Source of the DNA: Parvibaculaceae bacterium Mf 1.05b.01
GTDB lineage: Bacteria; Pseudomonadota; Alphaproteobacteria; Parvibaculales; Parvibaculaceae
NCBI GenBank assembly: GCA_000509225.1
Contig: BAOK01000001.1
Coordinates: 1,950,245 to 2,014,244 of the forward strand
Length of the DNA: 64,000 nucleotides
Direction: 5' to 3'
Position numbers and translations under genes: made by a program
In this document: piece after piece, positions 8,381 to 18,176 of the stretch
How positions within the stretch are numbered: the stretch's first letter is position 1
Layout: the number at the start of each line of letters is the position of its first letter
Notes under the pieces: model-generated
What the model was told of the DNA's origin: nothing
What the model saw: only the letters and a program-made list of their open reading frames with translations
Database searches by the model: none

Positions 8381-9289
8381 ATGACTTTCACTCGCACATG
8401 GCAATTTGCGCTCACAGCCCTCGCCGTCCTGGGCCCTATTGCCAATGATGGGCTTGCGACCGAAATCAACCAAGTGACCACTCCTGCTTCTCTGGAAGAG
8501 TTGGCAGGGAACCAATTGGAGTTTGATAAGGGTGTCGCGGCTTACGATGCGGGCGACTACGCTACCGCCTATGCAATATGGCTCCCGCTTGCCAAATCCG
8601 GAGATATCGCTGCCCAACGCAATGTGGCCCACATGCTGCGCCGTGGCGAGGGCGTGCCCCAGGACAGCGAGCGCGCTTTATGGTTTTACGAGCGTGCCGC
8701 CAGCGTGGGGCTTGCGAGCGCCGCCCTTAATGCGGGCATGATGCGCATTGAGCCGGATGCCCCCTATCACGACCTTGAGAAAGGCGCGGAGTGCCTCAAC
8801 CTAGCAGCCGCCGGCGGCAGCCCTGACGCCATGTGGGAGCTGGGATTGCTCATCGAAAAGAGCGCCAAAAGTACGCCGTCAGATATTCGTGCTGCTCAGG
8901 CGTTCATTCAGCGTGCTGCTGAGCTTGGCCATGAAGAAGCTATGCTACGCGTTGGCGCGAGAGCAGAGGCGCCACGGTCCCCTCAACCACCCCCATCGCA
9001 AAGCAACATGCTGGCGCCGGCACCCGCACTGGTATCGCCAGAGCAGGGCGCACGGTTTATGGTAGGCGTCCACCTGTTCGACGAGGGCGATTTCCTGGCC
9101 GCCGCCGAGCAATGGCATCCACTCGCCGAAGAAGGTGTGGTCGAAGCGCAATATCGCCTGGGGCGCCTTTACCGTTTTGGTCTTGGTGTCGGGCCGGATG
9201 TGGCGTTGGCTCGAAAATGGCTCACCGCCGCGGCAGCGCGTGGCCACGAAAAAGCGGCTAAAACACTCGAAATTCTCCCCGCCCCTTAA
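8381..9289 (+). CDS. secreted Sel1-repeat (SLR/TPR-like) protein
   Basis: A 302-residue protein that opens with a signal peptide (MTFTRTWQFALTALAVLG followed by a small-residue region), so it is probably periplasmic. The rest is built of Sel1-like repeats of about 36 residues, recognisable as A-x-x-N-x-A-x-x-L-x-x-G-x-G-V-P-Q-D (about 84-105) and a last A-Q-Y-x-L-G-x-L-Y-x-x-G-x-G-V copy near 265. A Pro/Ser-rich linker (about 190-210) splits the repeats into two blocks. Such proteins act as scaffolds in envelope assemblies; no partner is indicated by neighbours. It starts 18 nt after a TATAAA stretch, so the leader is short. Confidence 0.8.
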   Translation: MTFTRTWQFALTALAVLGPIANDGLATEINQVTTPASLEELAGNQLEFDKGVAAYDAGDYATAYAIWLPLAKSGDIAAQRNVAHMLRRGEGVPQDSERALWFYERAASVGLASAALNAGMMRIEPDAPYHDLEKGAECLNLAAAGGSPDAMWELGLLIEKSAKSTPSDIRAAQAFIQRAAELGHEEAMLRVGARAEAPRSPQPPPSQSNMLAPAPALVSPEQGARFMVGVHLFDEGDFLAAAEQWHPLAEEGVVEAQYRLGRLYRFGLGVGPDVALARKWLTAAAARGHEKAAKTLEILPAP

Positions 9290-9318
9290 CGATTTGGTAT
9301 TTGTGCCGGGTTAAGTTT

Positions 9319-9342
9319 GATCATGCTTTCTTAACCATGATC
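9319..9342. repeat. 7-bp inverted repeat in gap between Sel1 and DnaJ-type genes
   Basis: GATCATG (9319-9325) and CATGATC (9336-9342) form a perfect inverted repeat with a 10-nt loop in the 126-bp intergenic region. There is no T-run after the 3' arm, so it does not look like an intrinsic terminator. It may be an operator in front of the DnaJ-type gene; unassigned. Confidence 0.35.
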
Positions 9343-9415
9343 GCAGAGTTTCTGAGCCAACACATATTTCTCAGCGAACCCTGACGTCTCAGCGAACCTC
9401 TTCTGGCGGAGCTCT

Positions 9416-10390
9416 ATGCGCAATCCCTACCATGTGCTTGGTATTTCACCGCAGGCCGGTCCTGATGAAATCAAGTCAGCTTATCGGCGGCTCGCGAAGA
9501 CCTACCATCCAGATTCAGGTTCGAGAGACCCTAAGCAAAAAGAACGCTTTCACGAGGTGACCGCCGCCTATGACCTTCTATGTCGAAAGGCAAAGTCATC
9601 CAAGTCCTCCGGTCCGATAAAACAGCGTCATGCGGCGCGGGCTGCCGAGGGCGAAGCGACAGCAAAGGCAAGTCAGCCGCCAAAGCAACCACACACGAAA
9701 CCCGCTTCGCCACCAAAACAGGAGGAGCAGGCCGGCGCGGAGCCGAAAACTTCGGCAGCAGATGAGGCGGCCTCGCCAAAACCAGAGAAATTCCCACCTT
9801 TCGCTGACTTCCTCACCAATCTGAAGAAGGTTGGCCGACGCGCGTTCCGATCGTCTGGGACAGTGCACACATATGAACTTTGTATTCCCTTTCTGGATGC
9901 GGCGGAGGGTACCAAACGGCGTCTCACGCTGGATAATGGGAAGTCGCTGGACGTCCATATTCCGGCGGGTGTCGACGATGGTCAGCAGATCCGACTGCGA
10001 GGACAGGGTGACACCAGCCTCACCGGTCGAAATGCCGGAGATGCTCTCGTTACCATTTATATTGCACCCCACCCCTCCTTTCGCCGGGAAGGGGCTGATG
10101 TGCATATCGACGTGCCTGTAAGCCTTCCTGAGGCAGTGCTCGGCGCAAAGATCACGGTTCCGACCGTGGAAGGCGATGTGTCCGTGAGCGTCCCTGAGGG
10201 CTCTAACAGCGGCAGCGTGCTTCGTCTGAAGGGCAAGGGCTTAGCCCACCCGCCAGGTAAGCGGAAATTCGGTAAGGGGGATCAATTTGTGCATCTGACC
10301 CTTGTTCTGCCAGCCAAACAGGACCCAGCCTTGAAAGACTTTGCAGCGACGTGGGCACAGGGCCTTCAACACACCCCTCGCAAGACCTGA
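9416..10390 (+). CDS. CbpA/DnaJ-type co-chaperone without zinc finger
   Basis: A 324-residue J-domain protein that would stimulate DnaK ATPase in the cytosol. The J domain fills residues 2-60 with HPD at 31-33. A low-complexity Ala/Lys/Pro/Gln-rich linker (about 65-125) follows, then the two-lobed DnaJ C-terminal substrate domain, seen as TYELCIPFLDAAEGTKRRLTL, an RLRGQGD turn and a second VPTVEGDVSVSVPEGSNSG...LRLKGKG lobe. The CxxCxGxG zinc-finger repeats of DnaJ are absent, as in CbpA. The sequence does not show whether it is a general or specialised co-chaperone. It is followed by fabI after a 134-nt gap. Confidence 0.88.
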   Translation: MRNPYHVLGISPQAGPDEIKSAYRRLAKTYHPDSGSRDPKQKERFHEVTAAYDLLCRKAKSSKSSGPIKQRHAARAAEGEATAKASQPPKQPHTKPASPPKQEEQAGAEPKTSAADEAASPKPEKFPPFADFLTNLKKVGRRAFRSSGTVHTYELCIPFLDAAEGTKRRLTLDNGKSLDVHIPAGVDDGQQIRLRGQGDTSLTGRNAGDALVTIYIAPHPSFRREGADVHIDVPVSLPEAVLGAKITVPTVEGDVSVSVPEGSNSGSVLRLKGKGLAHPPGKRKFGKGDQFVHLTLVLPAKQDPALKDFAATWAQGLQHTPRKT

Positions 10391-10524
10391 CCCATTTTGG
10401 ATCACACCTCTGTAATGGTCTGTAATACAAGCGGTTTTTCGGTCCTTTTCGCTAGACCCTAAAGTCCATTTGTGTAGGATGCCGCGCTAATGGGGGCAGG
10501 AATTTCAACAAGATAGGGGGTCCC

Positions 10525-11349
10525 GTGACAGCATCTGGGACAGCATCCGGCGGCCTGATGAGCGGAAAAAAAGGGCTCATCATGGGAGTGGCAAACAACC
10601 GGTCGATTGCCTGGGGCATTGCCAAGGTTTGCGCTGACCATGGCGCAGACGTGGCTTTTACCTATCAAGGGGAAGCGCTGGCCAAACGCGTGAAGCCATT
10701 GGCTGAATCTGTTGGATCAGACCTCGTTCTTCCTTGCGACGTGACCGATGACGCCTCAATGGATGCTGTCTTTAAGACGCTTGAGGAAAAGTGGGGCAAG
10801 CTCGACTTCGTCGTGCACGCTATTGCTTATGCCGACAAGAGCTCGCTTGATGGTCGTTATCTCGACACCACAGCTGACCAGTTCGCGCAGGCGATGAACA
10901 TTTCCTGTCATTCACTTGCGGCAGTTGCCAAACGTGCTGAGCCCCTGATGGCTGATGGGGGCTCTATCGCCACCCTCACCTATTATGGCGCTGAGAAAGT
11001 TATTCCTCACTACAACGTTATGGGTGTCGCGAAAGCCGCCCTTGAGGCAAGTGTGCGCTATCTGGCTGTTGATCTTGGCCGGAACAATATCCGCATCAAC
11101 GCCATCTCAGCCGGCCCCATCAAGACGCTGGCTGCCGCCGGCATTGGCGATTTCCGCTACATCTTGAAGTGGAACGAGCTGAATGCGCCGATGAAGCGAA
11201 CCGTGACCATTGATGAAGTGGGCAAAACAGGTCTTTACCTGCTCTCTGACCTTGCCTCGGGCGTCACGGGTGAAGTTCACCATGTGGATGCTGGCTATCA
11301 TGTGGTCGGCATGAAGGCTGAAGATGCACCGGACATGAGTATTGTCTGA
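10525..11349 (+). CDS. fabI: enoyl-[acyl-carrier-protein] reductase (NADH)
   Basis: FabI carries out the last step of each fatty-acid elongation cycle, reducing enoyl-ACP with NADH. The 274-residue protein has the divergent SDR features of the family: GVANNRSIAWG (residues 21-31) for the cofactor, Tyr153, and the Y-x6-K pair Tyr163/Lys170, matching E. coli Tyr146, Tyr156 and Lys163. The GTG start at 10525 is preferred because AGGGGG lies 4 nt upstream; the ATG 11 codons later has no ribosome site. It is followed by aroC on the same strand. The enzyme class is the usual target of triclosan and isoniazid-type inhibitors. Confidence 0.95.
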   Translation: MTASGTASGGLMSGKKGLIMGVANNRSIAWGIAKVCADHGADVAFTYQGEALAKRVKPLAESVGSDLVLPCDVTDDASMDAVFKTLEEKWGKLDFVVHAIAYADKSSLDGRYLDTTADQFAQAMNISCHSLAAVAKRAEPLMADGGSIATLTYYGAEKVIPHYNVMGVAKAALEASVRYLAVDLGRNNIRINAISAGPIKTLAAAGIGDFRYILKWNELNAPMKRTVTIDEVGKTGLYLLSDLASGVTGEVHHVDAGYHVVGMKAEDAPDMSIV

Positions 11350-11422
11350 TTTCGGCGTCGCGTTTCCGTTTTCCGTGATTATCGGCTAGAACCTCCTCAA
11401 TCGGTTTAATGGGGCAGGACAC

Positions 11423-12517
11423 ATGTCACACAATACGTTTGGCCATTTATTTCGCGTGACCACGTGGGGCGAATCTCACGGGCCTGCGCTGGGCTGCGTG
11501 ATTGATGGTATGCCTTCGCTTGTGCCCATCACGGCAGACGAAATTCAAACCTTCCTTGATAAGCGTCGACCGGGTCAGTCGCGATTCACTACCCAGCGCA
11601 AAGAACCCGACCAGGTCAAGATTCTCTCCGGCACGTTCCAGGACGAAAGTGGCCAGGAAGTCACGACAGGCACGCCCATTTCGCTGATGATTGAGAATGT
11701 CGATCAACGGTCCAAAGACTATGGCGATATCAAAGACACATTCCGCCCTGGCCACGCGGACTTCACCTATGAAGCCAAATATGGCATTCGCGATTATCGC
11801 GGCGGCGGACGCCAATCTGCTCGCGAAACAGCCGCACGCGTCGCGGCTGGCGCTCTTGCACGCAAGGTCTTGCCAGGTGTTGAAGTGCGCGGTGCCCTTG
11901 TTCAGATCGGTCCCCACAAAATCGACCGTACACGGTGGGACTGGAACGAAATTGATCAGAACCCTTTCTGGTGCCCCGATCCCGTGGCAGCGAAGGAATG
12001 GGAGACTTATCTTGATGGAGTCCGCAAAGCCGGTTCCAGCTGCGGTGCAGTGATCGAACTCATTGCGAGCGGGGTGCCGGCGGGCCTTGGCGCCCCCATC
12101 TATGGCAAGCTTGATGCGGATCTCGCTGGAGCGCTCATGAGCATCAATGCTGTCAAAGGTGTTGAAATCGGCGATGGATTTTCCGCTGCTGCGCTCACCG
12201 GCGAGGAAAATGCCGACGAAATGGGCATTGATGGCAACAAAGTAAGCTTCGATGCCAATCATGCAGGCGGAATTCTTGGTGGAATATCCAGCGGGCAAGA
12301 TATTGTCGCCCGTTTTGCTGTGAAACCCACCTCGTCTATCCTTACGCCCCGCAGGTCGATTACCCGCTCGGGCGAAGAAACAGAGGTCATGACCAAAGGT
12401 CGGCACGATCCTTGCGTTGGTATTCGGGCGGTACCCGTTGGCGAGGCCATGATGGCCTGTGTTCTCGCCGACCATTTCCTCAGGCACCGCGGACAAAACG
12501 GCCAAGAAGAAAGCTAA
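11423..12517 (+). CDS. aroC: chorismate synthase
   Basis: AroC converts 5-enolpyruvylshikimate 3-phosphate to chorismate using reduced FMN, the last common step of aromatic amino-acid synthesis. The 364-residue protein has all three family signatures: [14 protein letters not shown] (residues 12-25), the segment around [14 protein letters not shown] with [10 protein letters not shown] after it, and the late [13 protein letters not shown] block. GGGGCAGGA sits just upstream of the ATG. The stop is 4 nt before a small membrane-protein gene, so they are probably co-transcribed, with fabI 73 nt upstream. Confidence 0.97.
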   Translation: MSHNTFGHLFRVTTWGESHGPALGCVIDGMPSLVPITADEIQTFLDKRRPGQSRFTTQRKEPDQVKILSGTFQDESGQEVTTGTPISLMIENVDQRSKDYGDIKDTFRPGHADFTYEAKYGIRDYRGGGRQSARETAARVAAGALARKVLPGVEVRGALVQIGPHKIDRTRWDWNEIDQNPFWCPDPVAAKEWETYLDGVRKAGSSCGAVIELIASGVPAGLGAPIYGKLDADLAGALMSINAVKGVEIGDGFSAAALTGEENADEMGIDGNKVSFDANHAGGILGGISSGQDIVARFAVKPTSSILTPRRSITRSGEETEVMTKGRHDPCVGIRAVPVGEAMMACVLADHFLRHRGQNGQEES

Positions 12518-12521
12518 CGTC

Positions 12522-13043
12522 ATGACCGCACCATCGCCCGTCTCGCCCCAGCCCTTGATGGCACGTTTCGATCAACGCAGCGGAGAGATGATGGTCTATG
12601 GCGGTGGCTTCTTTGGCTGCTTCGTGCTGAGCGTTGCGCTTGCCCGCGGTGACATTGCCCTCCTGATTATCAGTTTGGCGCTTTTCGCTGTCGCCTATCA
12701 CTTCTGGCCTTTTGTGCGGAGAAACACGCCGGCCGTCGTCGCGAGTTCTGCTGGGCTCATGATAACAGGGCTCGGCACCGTCGGCTGGGACGCCATCGTC
12801 AACGCCACCACGGTGGACAAGGCGGTAAGGACTATCCGCAATACAGAACTTCACCTGACGCTCAGCAAATCCCTCGACAAAGCACTGGTCGAGGAAGACA
12901 TGGGCGGGCTTCAACGGCGGTTGATGGTGCAGATTTGGCGATACAATAAAGACACGCTGGTGATCCGGCTGGAGCCGCTGGATGTTGCGCCGGAGCCGAT
13001 CCTGGAAGCTGTCCAGGCGTTCCTCAATCAAAGAGCGGCCTAG
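12522..13043 (+). CDS. small two-span membrane protein of unknown function
   Basis: A 173-residue protein I do not recognise. After a short soluble N-terminus it has two hydrophobic segments (about residues 25-58, G-x-F-F-G-C-F-V-L-S-V and LLIISLALFAVAYHFW) and a third weaker one near 72-90 that could re-enter the membrane. The C-terminal 80 residues are soluble and contain alternating charged and aliphatic residues (TELHLTLSKSLDKALVEED). The ATG is 4 nt after the aroC stop, suggesting translational coupling. Its last bases overlap the end of the convergent methyltransferase gene by 4 nt. No function is proposed. Confidence 0.7.
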   Translation: MTAPSPVSPQPLMARFDQRSGEMMVYGGGFFGCFVLSVALARGDIALLIISLALFAVAYHFWPFVRRNTPAVVASSAGLMITGLGTVGWDAIVNATTVDKAVRTIRNTELHLTLSKSLDKALVEEDMGGLQRRLMVQIWRYNKDTLVIRLEPLDVAPEPILEAVQAFLNQRAA

Positions 13044-14092
13044 TTCTTTCTGTAGACCGCCATCTTTGTCAGATAGCCGGTCTGTTGTCCGACAGTGCTG
13101 AGCCCTGAGCGCGCGAAGAGGGCCTCAAAGTCCTCTTCCAGGTAGGTTGAGAAAAAGGGCTCATGAAACGCCACCGGAAAAAACTCCAGCAGGCTGTTGA
13201 AGGAGGGATGGTCGTCTGTCTGCAAGGCATCCACCAGGACAAAAATCCCGCCGGGTTTTAGGACACGAGCGATTTCCTCGGCCACCTGGCGCCGCACTTT
13301 AGGTGGCAATTCGTGAAACAGATAGGTTGCGGTGACGATGTCCTGGGAGGCTTTTTCCACCGGCATTCGCTCAGCCGGTGCATTGACAAAACGCGTCCGA
13401 CCCCATTTAGACAAGGCGCGCTTGGTTTTTGCGAGATAGTCCGGAGACAGATCAAGTGCTGTCACGCCCGCGCGTGGCCAGTTGCGCTTCACCTCGCGCA
13501 AAAAGCGCCCTGTCCCACAGGCAATATCCAGCAGACTCACGTCCCGCTGATCTTTATCGCTCAAATATTCTGCGATGGGGACAAGTGCCTGCCGCCGCAT
13601 AGCGTCTGCCGTCCCAGCAAAGAGCGTCTCTACTTGTGTGTCATAGAGGTTGGCTGAATCTTCTGACAACCAGCCATCGGTCTGGAAGTGAAAATTCTGA
13701 AGGTAGTAGCGGGGAAAATGTTTGGCTTTCGCACCGGTGTTTACTTCCGAGTGCCGTCCATCCATCCGACGTTCGTCTACTTTTTTGGCATCCAGCAAAA
13801 AGCGGATCGCTTTGTCGATCGGCTTCCGCGGATCGGCCCCAAGCTCCGGCGCCTTGTAGACGCCTTCGTCGATGTTTCGATAGTCACGCTCGAACAATTC
13901 GCGGATCGATTGCAGAATATCCGGCAGTTTTGGGATGGATGCTGTGGGCTTGAAGGGGGCATCACCTGGTCGGGTCACCGGCCCCCGCAGGCGATTGACC
14001 GCTGCGTAATGCCCGGCATACCAGGCCACTCGCGCACCCTGCTCCGCCGCATATCGCAATCTCGCCAAAGGGCGTGTTAGGGGGCGCACCAT
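13040..14092 (-). CDS. class I SAM-dependent methyltransferase
   Basis: A 350-residue protein with a Rossmann-type SAM methyltransferase domain in its second half: motif I LLDIACGTGRFL (about 190-201), an acidic LDLSPDY end of strand 2, and E-I-A-R-V-L-K-P-G-G-I-F-V-L-V-D near 290. The N-terminal 160 residues are a separate, mostly helical region with no motif I know. The substrate is unknown. ATG 14092 is used because GAGG lies 4 nt upstream; a GTG at 14101 that overlaps the preceding stop is an alternative. It is the last gene of a minus-strand run behind the RNA methyltransferase and tlyA. Confidence 0.8.
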   Translation of the reverse strand: MVRPLTRPLARLRYAAEQGARVAWYAGHYAAVNRLRGPVTRPGDAPFKPTASIPKLPDILQSIRELFERDYRNIDEGVYKAPELGADPRKPIDKAIRFLLDAKKVDERRMDGRHSEVNTGAKAKHFPRYYLQNFHFQTDGWLSEDSANLYDTQVETLFAGTADAMRRQALVPIAEYLSDKDQRDVSLLDIACGTGRFLREVKRNWPRAGVTALDLSPDYLAKTKRALSKWGRTRFVNAPAERMPVEKASQDIVTATYLFHELPPKVRRQVAEEIARVLKPGGIFVLVDALQTDDHPSFNSLLEFFPVAFHEPFFSTYLEEDFEALFARSGLSTVGQQTGYLTKMAVYRKN

Positions 14093-14097
14093 GTGCC

Positions 14098-15342
14098 TCA
14101 CTCCCTCTTGAAAATGCCTACCAGCTCAATATGGGGCGACCAGAGGAATTGGTCCAGAGGGGTGACGGAATCCAACCTATATCCGCCGTCAATCAGTGTT
14201 CGTGCATCCCTTGCGAAGGTCGCCGGATTGCAGGAAACCGACGCGATCACGGGGATCGACGATGTCGCTAACGCCTCACACTGGGTCGCCGCGCCCGCAC
14301 GTGGCGGGTCAATCACAGCGGCATCGTAGCTGTTCAGTTCATCCTGTCGGAGTGGTCTGCGCGCCAAATCCCGGCGCTCAACCGCCAAAGGCTTCAAGCC
14401 CACGCGGGGGCCCTGACGGCGAACGGCAAGCTCCAAGGTCGCGCATTGCGCTTTCGCTCCCTCAACAGCGTGGACCTTATGCGTGTTTGCTAGCGCCAAA
14501 GAAAACGTCCCGCATCCTGCAAACAGGTCGACAATTGTTCCTCTCCCCTTGAGCGCCTCAACAACGAGGGAGACCATGGTTTCTTCGCCTGCTTTTGTTG
14601 CCTGCAGGAAAGCGCCCGGTGGTAGAGCCACCTCAATGCCTGCGAGGTCCAACACGGGTGGCCTGCGTTCTGCCAGGATATCTTCATCCCATGTTAGACG
14701 CGCAATATCTGCTTTCGCCGCGCCGTCTGCGAGCGTCTGACGCAAGGCCAGATCCGGCTCTGCTTTCCCGCCGGTTACCGACACATCAAGACCCGATGCG
14801 GTCGCCGTAACACTCACGCTCGCTTTGCCTTTGCGGGTCAATCCGGGGCCCACCAGTTCCCGCAAGGCGGGAATAGCGGCTTCGATCTCCGGCACCAGAA
14901 TTGGGCAAGACGCGACATCAACAATGGTGTGGGTGGCGCGCTCGAAAAAACCAAAGCGGACAGTCTTGCGGGTACGCATTGCTGCAAAAGTGGCTCTGCG
15001 CCGGGTGCCAGGTGCGCAGGGGATGATCTCTGCGACCGGTGCCTCAATGCCTTTGCCCTCAAGGGCGCGCACCAGCTGATCGCGCTTCCAGGCAAGATAG
15101 CTTGGCTCGCTTTGGTGCTGAAGCGCGCAGCCGCCGCAGGTTCCAAAATGAGGACAGTGTGGATCGGTGCGGTCTTTCGACGGCGTGAGAACCTCGAGCA
15201 ATGCGCCGCGGTCCTCTACAATGTCTGCCCGCACTGTTTCGCCAGGAAGTGTGCGCGGAATGTAGATTGGCCCGACATCCGTGCGAACCACACCATCCCC
15301 CTGTGCACCGACATGATCGATTGTCAGGCTAGCTTCGCTCAT
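14098..15342 (-). CDS. TrmA/RlmD-family 23S rRNA or tRNA (uracil-5)-methyltransferase
   Basis: A 414-residue class I RNA methyltransferase. It has an N-terminal TRAM-like OB domain, a 4Fe-4S cluster motif with cysteines in CPHFGTCGGC (about 63-72) plus a later Cys in ASCPIL, a SAM site VDLFAGCGTFSLAL (about 275), the DPPRAG motif and a catalytic Cys in VSCNPATFARD. This set is that of RlmD/RlmC/TrmA, which make m5U in rRNA or tRNA; I cannot tell which position is modified, so no symbol is given. Its ATG overlaps the tlyA stop as ATGA. Methyltransferases for RNA cluster here. Confidence 0.88.
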   Translation of the reverse strand: MSEASLTIDHVGAQGDGVVRTDVGPIYIPRTLPGETVRADIVEDRGALLEVLTPSKDRTDPHCPHFGTCGGCALQHQSEPSYLAWKRDQLVRALEGKGIEAPVAEIIPCAPGTRRRATFAAMRTRKTVRFGFFERATHTIVDVASCPILVPEIEAAIPALRELVGPGLTRKGKASVSVTATASGLDVSVTGGKAEPDLALRQTLADGAAKADIARLTWDEDILAERRPPVLDLAGIEVALPPGAFLQATKAGEETMVSLVVEALKGRGTIVDLFAGCGTFSLALANTHKVHAVEGAKAQCATLELAVRRQGPRVGLKPLAVERRDLARRPLRQDELNSYDAAVIDPPRAGAATQCEALATSSIPVIASVSCNPATFARDARTLIDGGYRLDSVTPLDQFLWSPHIELVGIFKRE

Positions 15343-16073
15343 GACTTCTCCGCGTAAATCAAAAATTCTTTGTTGCCGTCACTGCCTTCAATAGGACTGT
15401 CTATCAGACCTTTGACCACCCAGCCCATCTCATTTTGAAGCCAGTCTTCTATGCGATTGCAGACCTGCGCATGGAGCCTGCTATCTTTCACGATACCGCC
15501 CTTTCCAACCTTGCCCGGTCCTACCTCAAACTGTGGCTTGACCAAGGCTATGAGCTCAGCACCCGCACGTGCAAAGCTCAGCGGGACAGGCAATGCTTTT
15601 TCCAAACCAATGAAGCTCACATCGCTGACAATGAGATCAATCGGGTCTTGAATGAGATCTGCGGTCAGATCCTTGGCGTTGGTCTTCTCCAATGAGATCA
15701 CGCGGATATCCTCAGCAAGTTCTGGTGCTAGCTGACCATGGCCCACATCAATCGCATAAACTTTTGCCGCTCCCTGAGCGAGCAGGACTTGTGTAAACCC
15801 ACCCGTTGATGCGCCGACATCGAGCGCGACCGATCCTTCAGGGTTCACCGGGAAGGCATCAAGTGCGCCCACGAGTTTCAGAGCGGCACGGGATACCCAT
15901 TGCACACCTGTTCCTTCTACGCTGAGTGATGCATGTTCTCCAACTGATTGGGAAGCTTTCGACGCGGGCTCGCCATCAATCCGGACCCCACCAGCCTTGA
16001 TAGCGGCCTGGGCCCTGGCACGGGTCGGCATGAGCCCACGCTCAACCAGAGCGCGGTCCAACCGCACAGTCAT
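15339..16073 (-). CDS. tlyA: TlyA-family rRNA (cytidine-2'-O)-methyltransferase
   Basis: A 244-residue protein with an N-terminal S4 RNA-binding domain (RLDRALVERGLMPTRARAQAAIKAG) and a FtsJ-like methyltransferase domain with the SAM loop ALDVGASTGGFTQVLL (about 83-98). The catalytic K-D-K-E tetrad is suggested by K in SRAALKL, D in VSDVSFI, K in ALVKPQFE and E in NKEFLIYAE. TlyA homologues methylate 16S and 23S rRNA cytidines; the old label hemolysin is misleading. It lies 4 nt after dxs, so it is in the isoprenoid operon, as in many alphaproteobacteria. Confidence 0.9.
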   Translation of the reverse strand: MTVRLDRALVERGLMPTRARAQAAIKAGGVRIDGEPASKASQSVGEHASLSVEGTGVQWVSRAALKLVGALDAFPVNPEGSVALDVGASTGGFTQVLLAQGAAKVYAIDVGHGQLAPELAEDIRVISLEKTNAKDLTADLIQDPIDLIVSDVSFIGLEKALPVPLSFARAGAELIALVKPQFEVGPGKVGKGGIVKDSRLHAQVCNRIEDWLQNEMGWVVKGLIDSPIEGSDGNKEFLIYAEKS

Positions 16074-16077
16074 GAGC

Positions 16078-18027
16078 TCAGGGCTTTCCAGGAAGAGCGT
16101 TTGCGCGTTCTGCAGCCAATGATATCAGCGCCTTTTCATGACCAAGCGCCGTGAGCGCCGTGCCTGCGATGTTCGGCGCCGTCAGACCAGCGGCTACGTA
16201 CATCGCGTCGGGCTTGTCGTGATCCTGGAAGGTGTCCGGCAGGGTCAGCGTGCGCACTTTGAGGCCGCGGTCCATCAGACCGTTATTGCTCAGGAACTCA
16301 AGCACGTGGGCGCCAAAACCCCCTACAGATCCCTCTTCCACGGTGACCAGCACTTCATGTTCACGGGCCACACGGGCAAGCAGCTCTTCATCAAGGGGTT
16401 TGGCAAATCGTGCATCAACGACCGTGGTTGAAATGCCCTGCGCGGCAAGCTCATCAGCGGCTTTCAAAGTCTCTTGAAGACGGCAGCCGAGCGAGATCAG
16501 CGCGACAGTTGTGCCTTCACGCATGATACGGCCTTTGCCAATTTCCAGTGGCGTGCCGATTTCGGGAAGTTCAATGCCGATGCCCTCGCCGCGGGGATAG
16601 CGGAACGCGCTTGGGCGGTCATCAATCTCAACTGAGGTTGCCACCATATGCATGAGTTCGGCTTCGTCCGCAGCCGCCATCACAACGAAATCTGGCAGGC
16701 AGGTGAGATAGGTGAGGTCGAAAGAGCCCGCATGGGTCGGGCCGTCGGCGCCGACAAGACCAGCGCGGTCGATCGCGAACCGGACCGGGAGCTTCTGGAT
16801 CGCCACGTCATGCACAACCTGATCATAGGCGCGCTGCAGAAAGGTTGAGTAGATGGCCGCGTAGGGTTTCAAGCCCTCTGTTGCCATGCCAGCGGCAAAT
16901 GTGACCGCATGCTGCTCTGCAATGCCGACATCAAAGGTGCGGTCCGGGAAGGTTTTTGCAAATTGGCCGAGCCCCGTGCCATCTGGCATTGCGGCCGTCA
17001 CAGCAACAATCTTGTCGTCTTTCTCAGCGTGCGCCATCAGAGATTTCGCAAACACGCTTGTATAGCTGGGCGCGTTAGCGGGTGGCTTCGACTGAGTGCC
17101 GGTGATCACATCAAACTTGCTGACACCGTGATACTTGTCCGCAGATTCTTCCGCGGGTGCGTAGCCTTTGCCCTTCTGGGTCACAACATGAATGAGGATC
17201 GGCCCTTCATCCGCATCGCGCACATTTCGCAGAACCGGCAGCAGGTGATCGAGATTGTGGCCGTCAATAGGCCCGACATAATAGAAACCCAGTTCCTCGA
17301 AGAGCGTTCCGCCGGTTGCCATGCCACGGGCATATTCTTCAGCGCGCCGCGCTTTTTCCTCAAGAGATTTGGGAAACATCTCCGCGATGTGTTTCGCGAA
17401 ATGGCGGAAGCCGCGATAGGTGCCTCCGGAAATCAGGCGTGCGAGATATGCACTCATCGCGCCCACAGGCGGTGCGATGGACATGTCATTATCGTTCAGG
17501 ATCACAATCAGGCGGCTGTCCATGGAGCCTGCATTGTTCATGGCCTCATAAGCCATGCCCGCACTCATAGCGCCGTCGCCAATCACGGAGATGACGTTGT
17601 TCTTCTTGCCCTGCAGATCACGACCGACGGCCATGCCAAGACCTGCAGAGATTGATGTAGAGGAATGGGCTGTTCCGAACGGGTCATAGTCGCTCTCTGC
17701 CCGTTTGGTGAATCCGGACAGACCCCCACCCTGGCGAAGGGTGCGGATACGGTCCCGACGTCCTGTCAGTATCTTATGCGGATAGGCCTGGTGGCCCACG
17801 TCCCAGATGATGCGATCATCGGGTGTGTTGAAGACATAGTGCAGCGCGACCGTGAGCTCGACCACACCAAGGCCTGCGCCTAAGTGGCCGCCGGTGATGG
17901 ACACCGCTTCAATCAGCTCCTGACGCAGTTCATCTGTGATCTGAGGGAGGTCGTCGTCATCATGCGCGCGCAGGTCGGCCGGGATTTTGATCCGGTCCAG
18001 CAACGGCGTCTTACTCGTGGTGGTCAC
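16078..18027 (-). CDS. dxs: 1-deoxy-D-xylulose-5-phosphate synthase
   Basis: Dxs joins pyruvate and glyceraldehyde 3-phosphate with thiamine diphosphate, the first step of the MEP isoprenoid pathway. The 649-residue protein has the [18 protein letters not shown] start, [20 protein letters not shown], the TPP motif [18 protein letters not shown] (about 152-169), and the transketolase pyrimidine domain with a [15 protein letters not shown] glutamate. Length and motif order are those of the full enzyme. It is followed at once by tlyA and preceded by ispA and xseB, so the substrate supply and the first prenyl transferase are in one cluster. Confidence 0.97.
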   Translation of the reverse strand: MTTTSKTPLLDRIKIPADLRAHDDDDLPQITDELRQELIEAVSITGGHLGAGLGVVELTVALHYVFNTPDDRIIWDVGHQAYPHKILTGRRDRIRTLRQGGGLSGFTKRAESDYDPFGTAHSSTSISAGLGMAVGRDLQGKKNNVISVIGDGAMSAGMAYEAMNNAGSMDSRLIVILNDNDMSIAPPVGAMSAYLARLISGGTYRGFRHFAKHIAEMFPKSLEEKARRAEEYARGMATGGTLFEELGFYYVGPIDGHNLDHLLPVLRNVRDADEGPILIHVVTQKGKGYAPAEESADKYHGVSKFDVITGTQSKPPANAPSYTSVFAKSLMAHAEKDDKIVAVTAAMPDGTGLGQFAKTFPDRTFDVGIAEQHAVTFAAGMATEGLKPYAAIYSTFLQRAYDQVVHDVAIQKLPVRFAIDRAGLVGADGPTHAGSFDLTYLTCLPDFVVMAAADEAELMHMVATSVEIDDRPSAFRYPRGEGIGIELPEIGTPLEIGKGRIMREGTTVALISLGCRLQETLKAADELAAQGISTTVVDARFAKPLDEELLARVAREHEVLVTVEEGSVGGFGAHVLEFLSNNGLMDRGLKVRTLTLPDTFQDHDKPDAMYVAAGLTAPNIAGTALTALGHEKALISLAAERANALPGKP

Positions 18028-18176
18028 TCTGGCTCTTCTCTGACTCTGGCTTGTCGACTGTTAACCTGGGGCGATACTCGACCCGGGTCATCCGGTTCGC
18101 GATTGCAGTGCCTCATCTTCTCTTCAGCGTACGGCGAATTGAGGGCCGAGGTAAGGCCGCATTGCGCCGCACCTGC

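Noticed and set aside
11447-12523. 358-codon open frame on - strand
   Set aside because: Exactly antisense to aroC, which has all family signatures.
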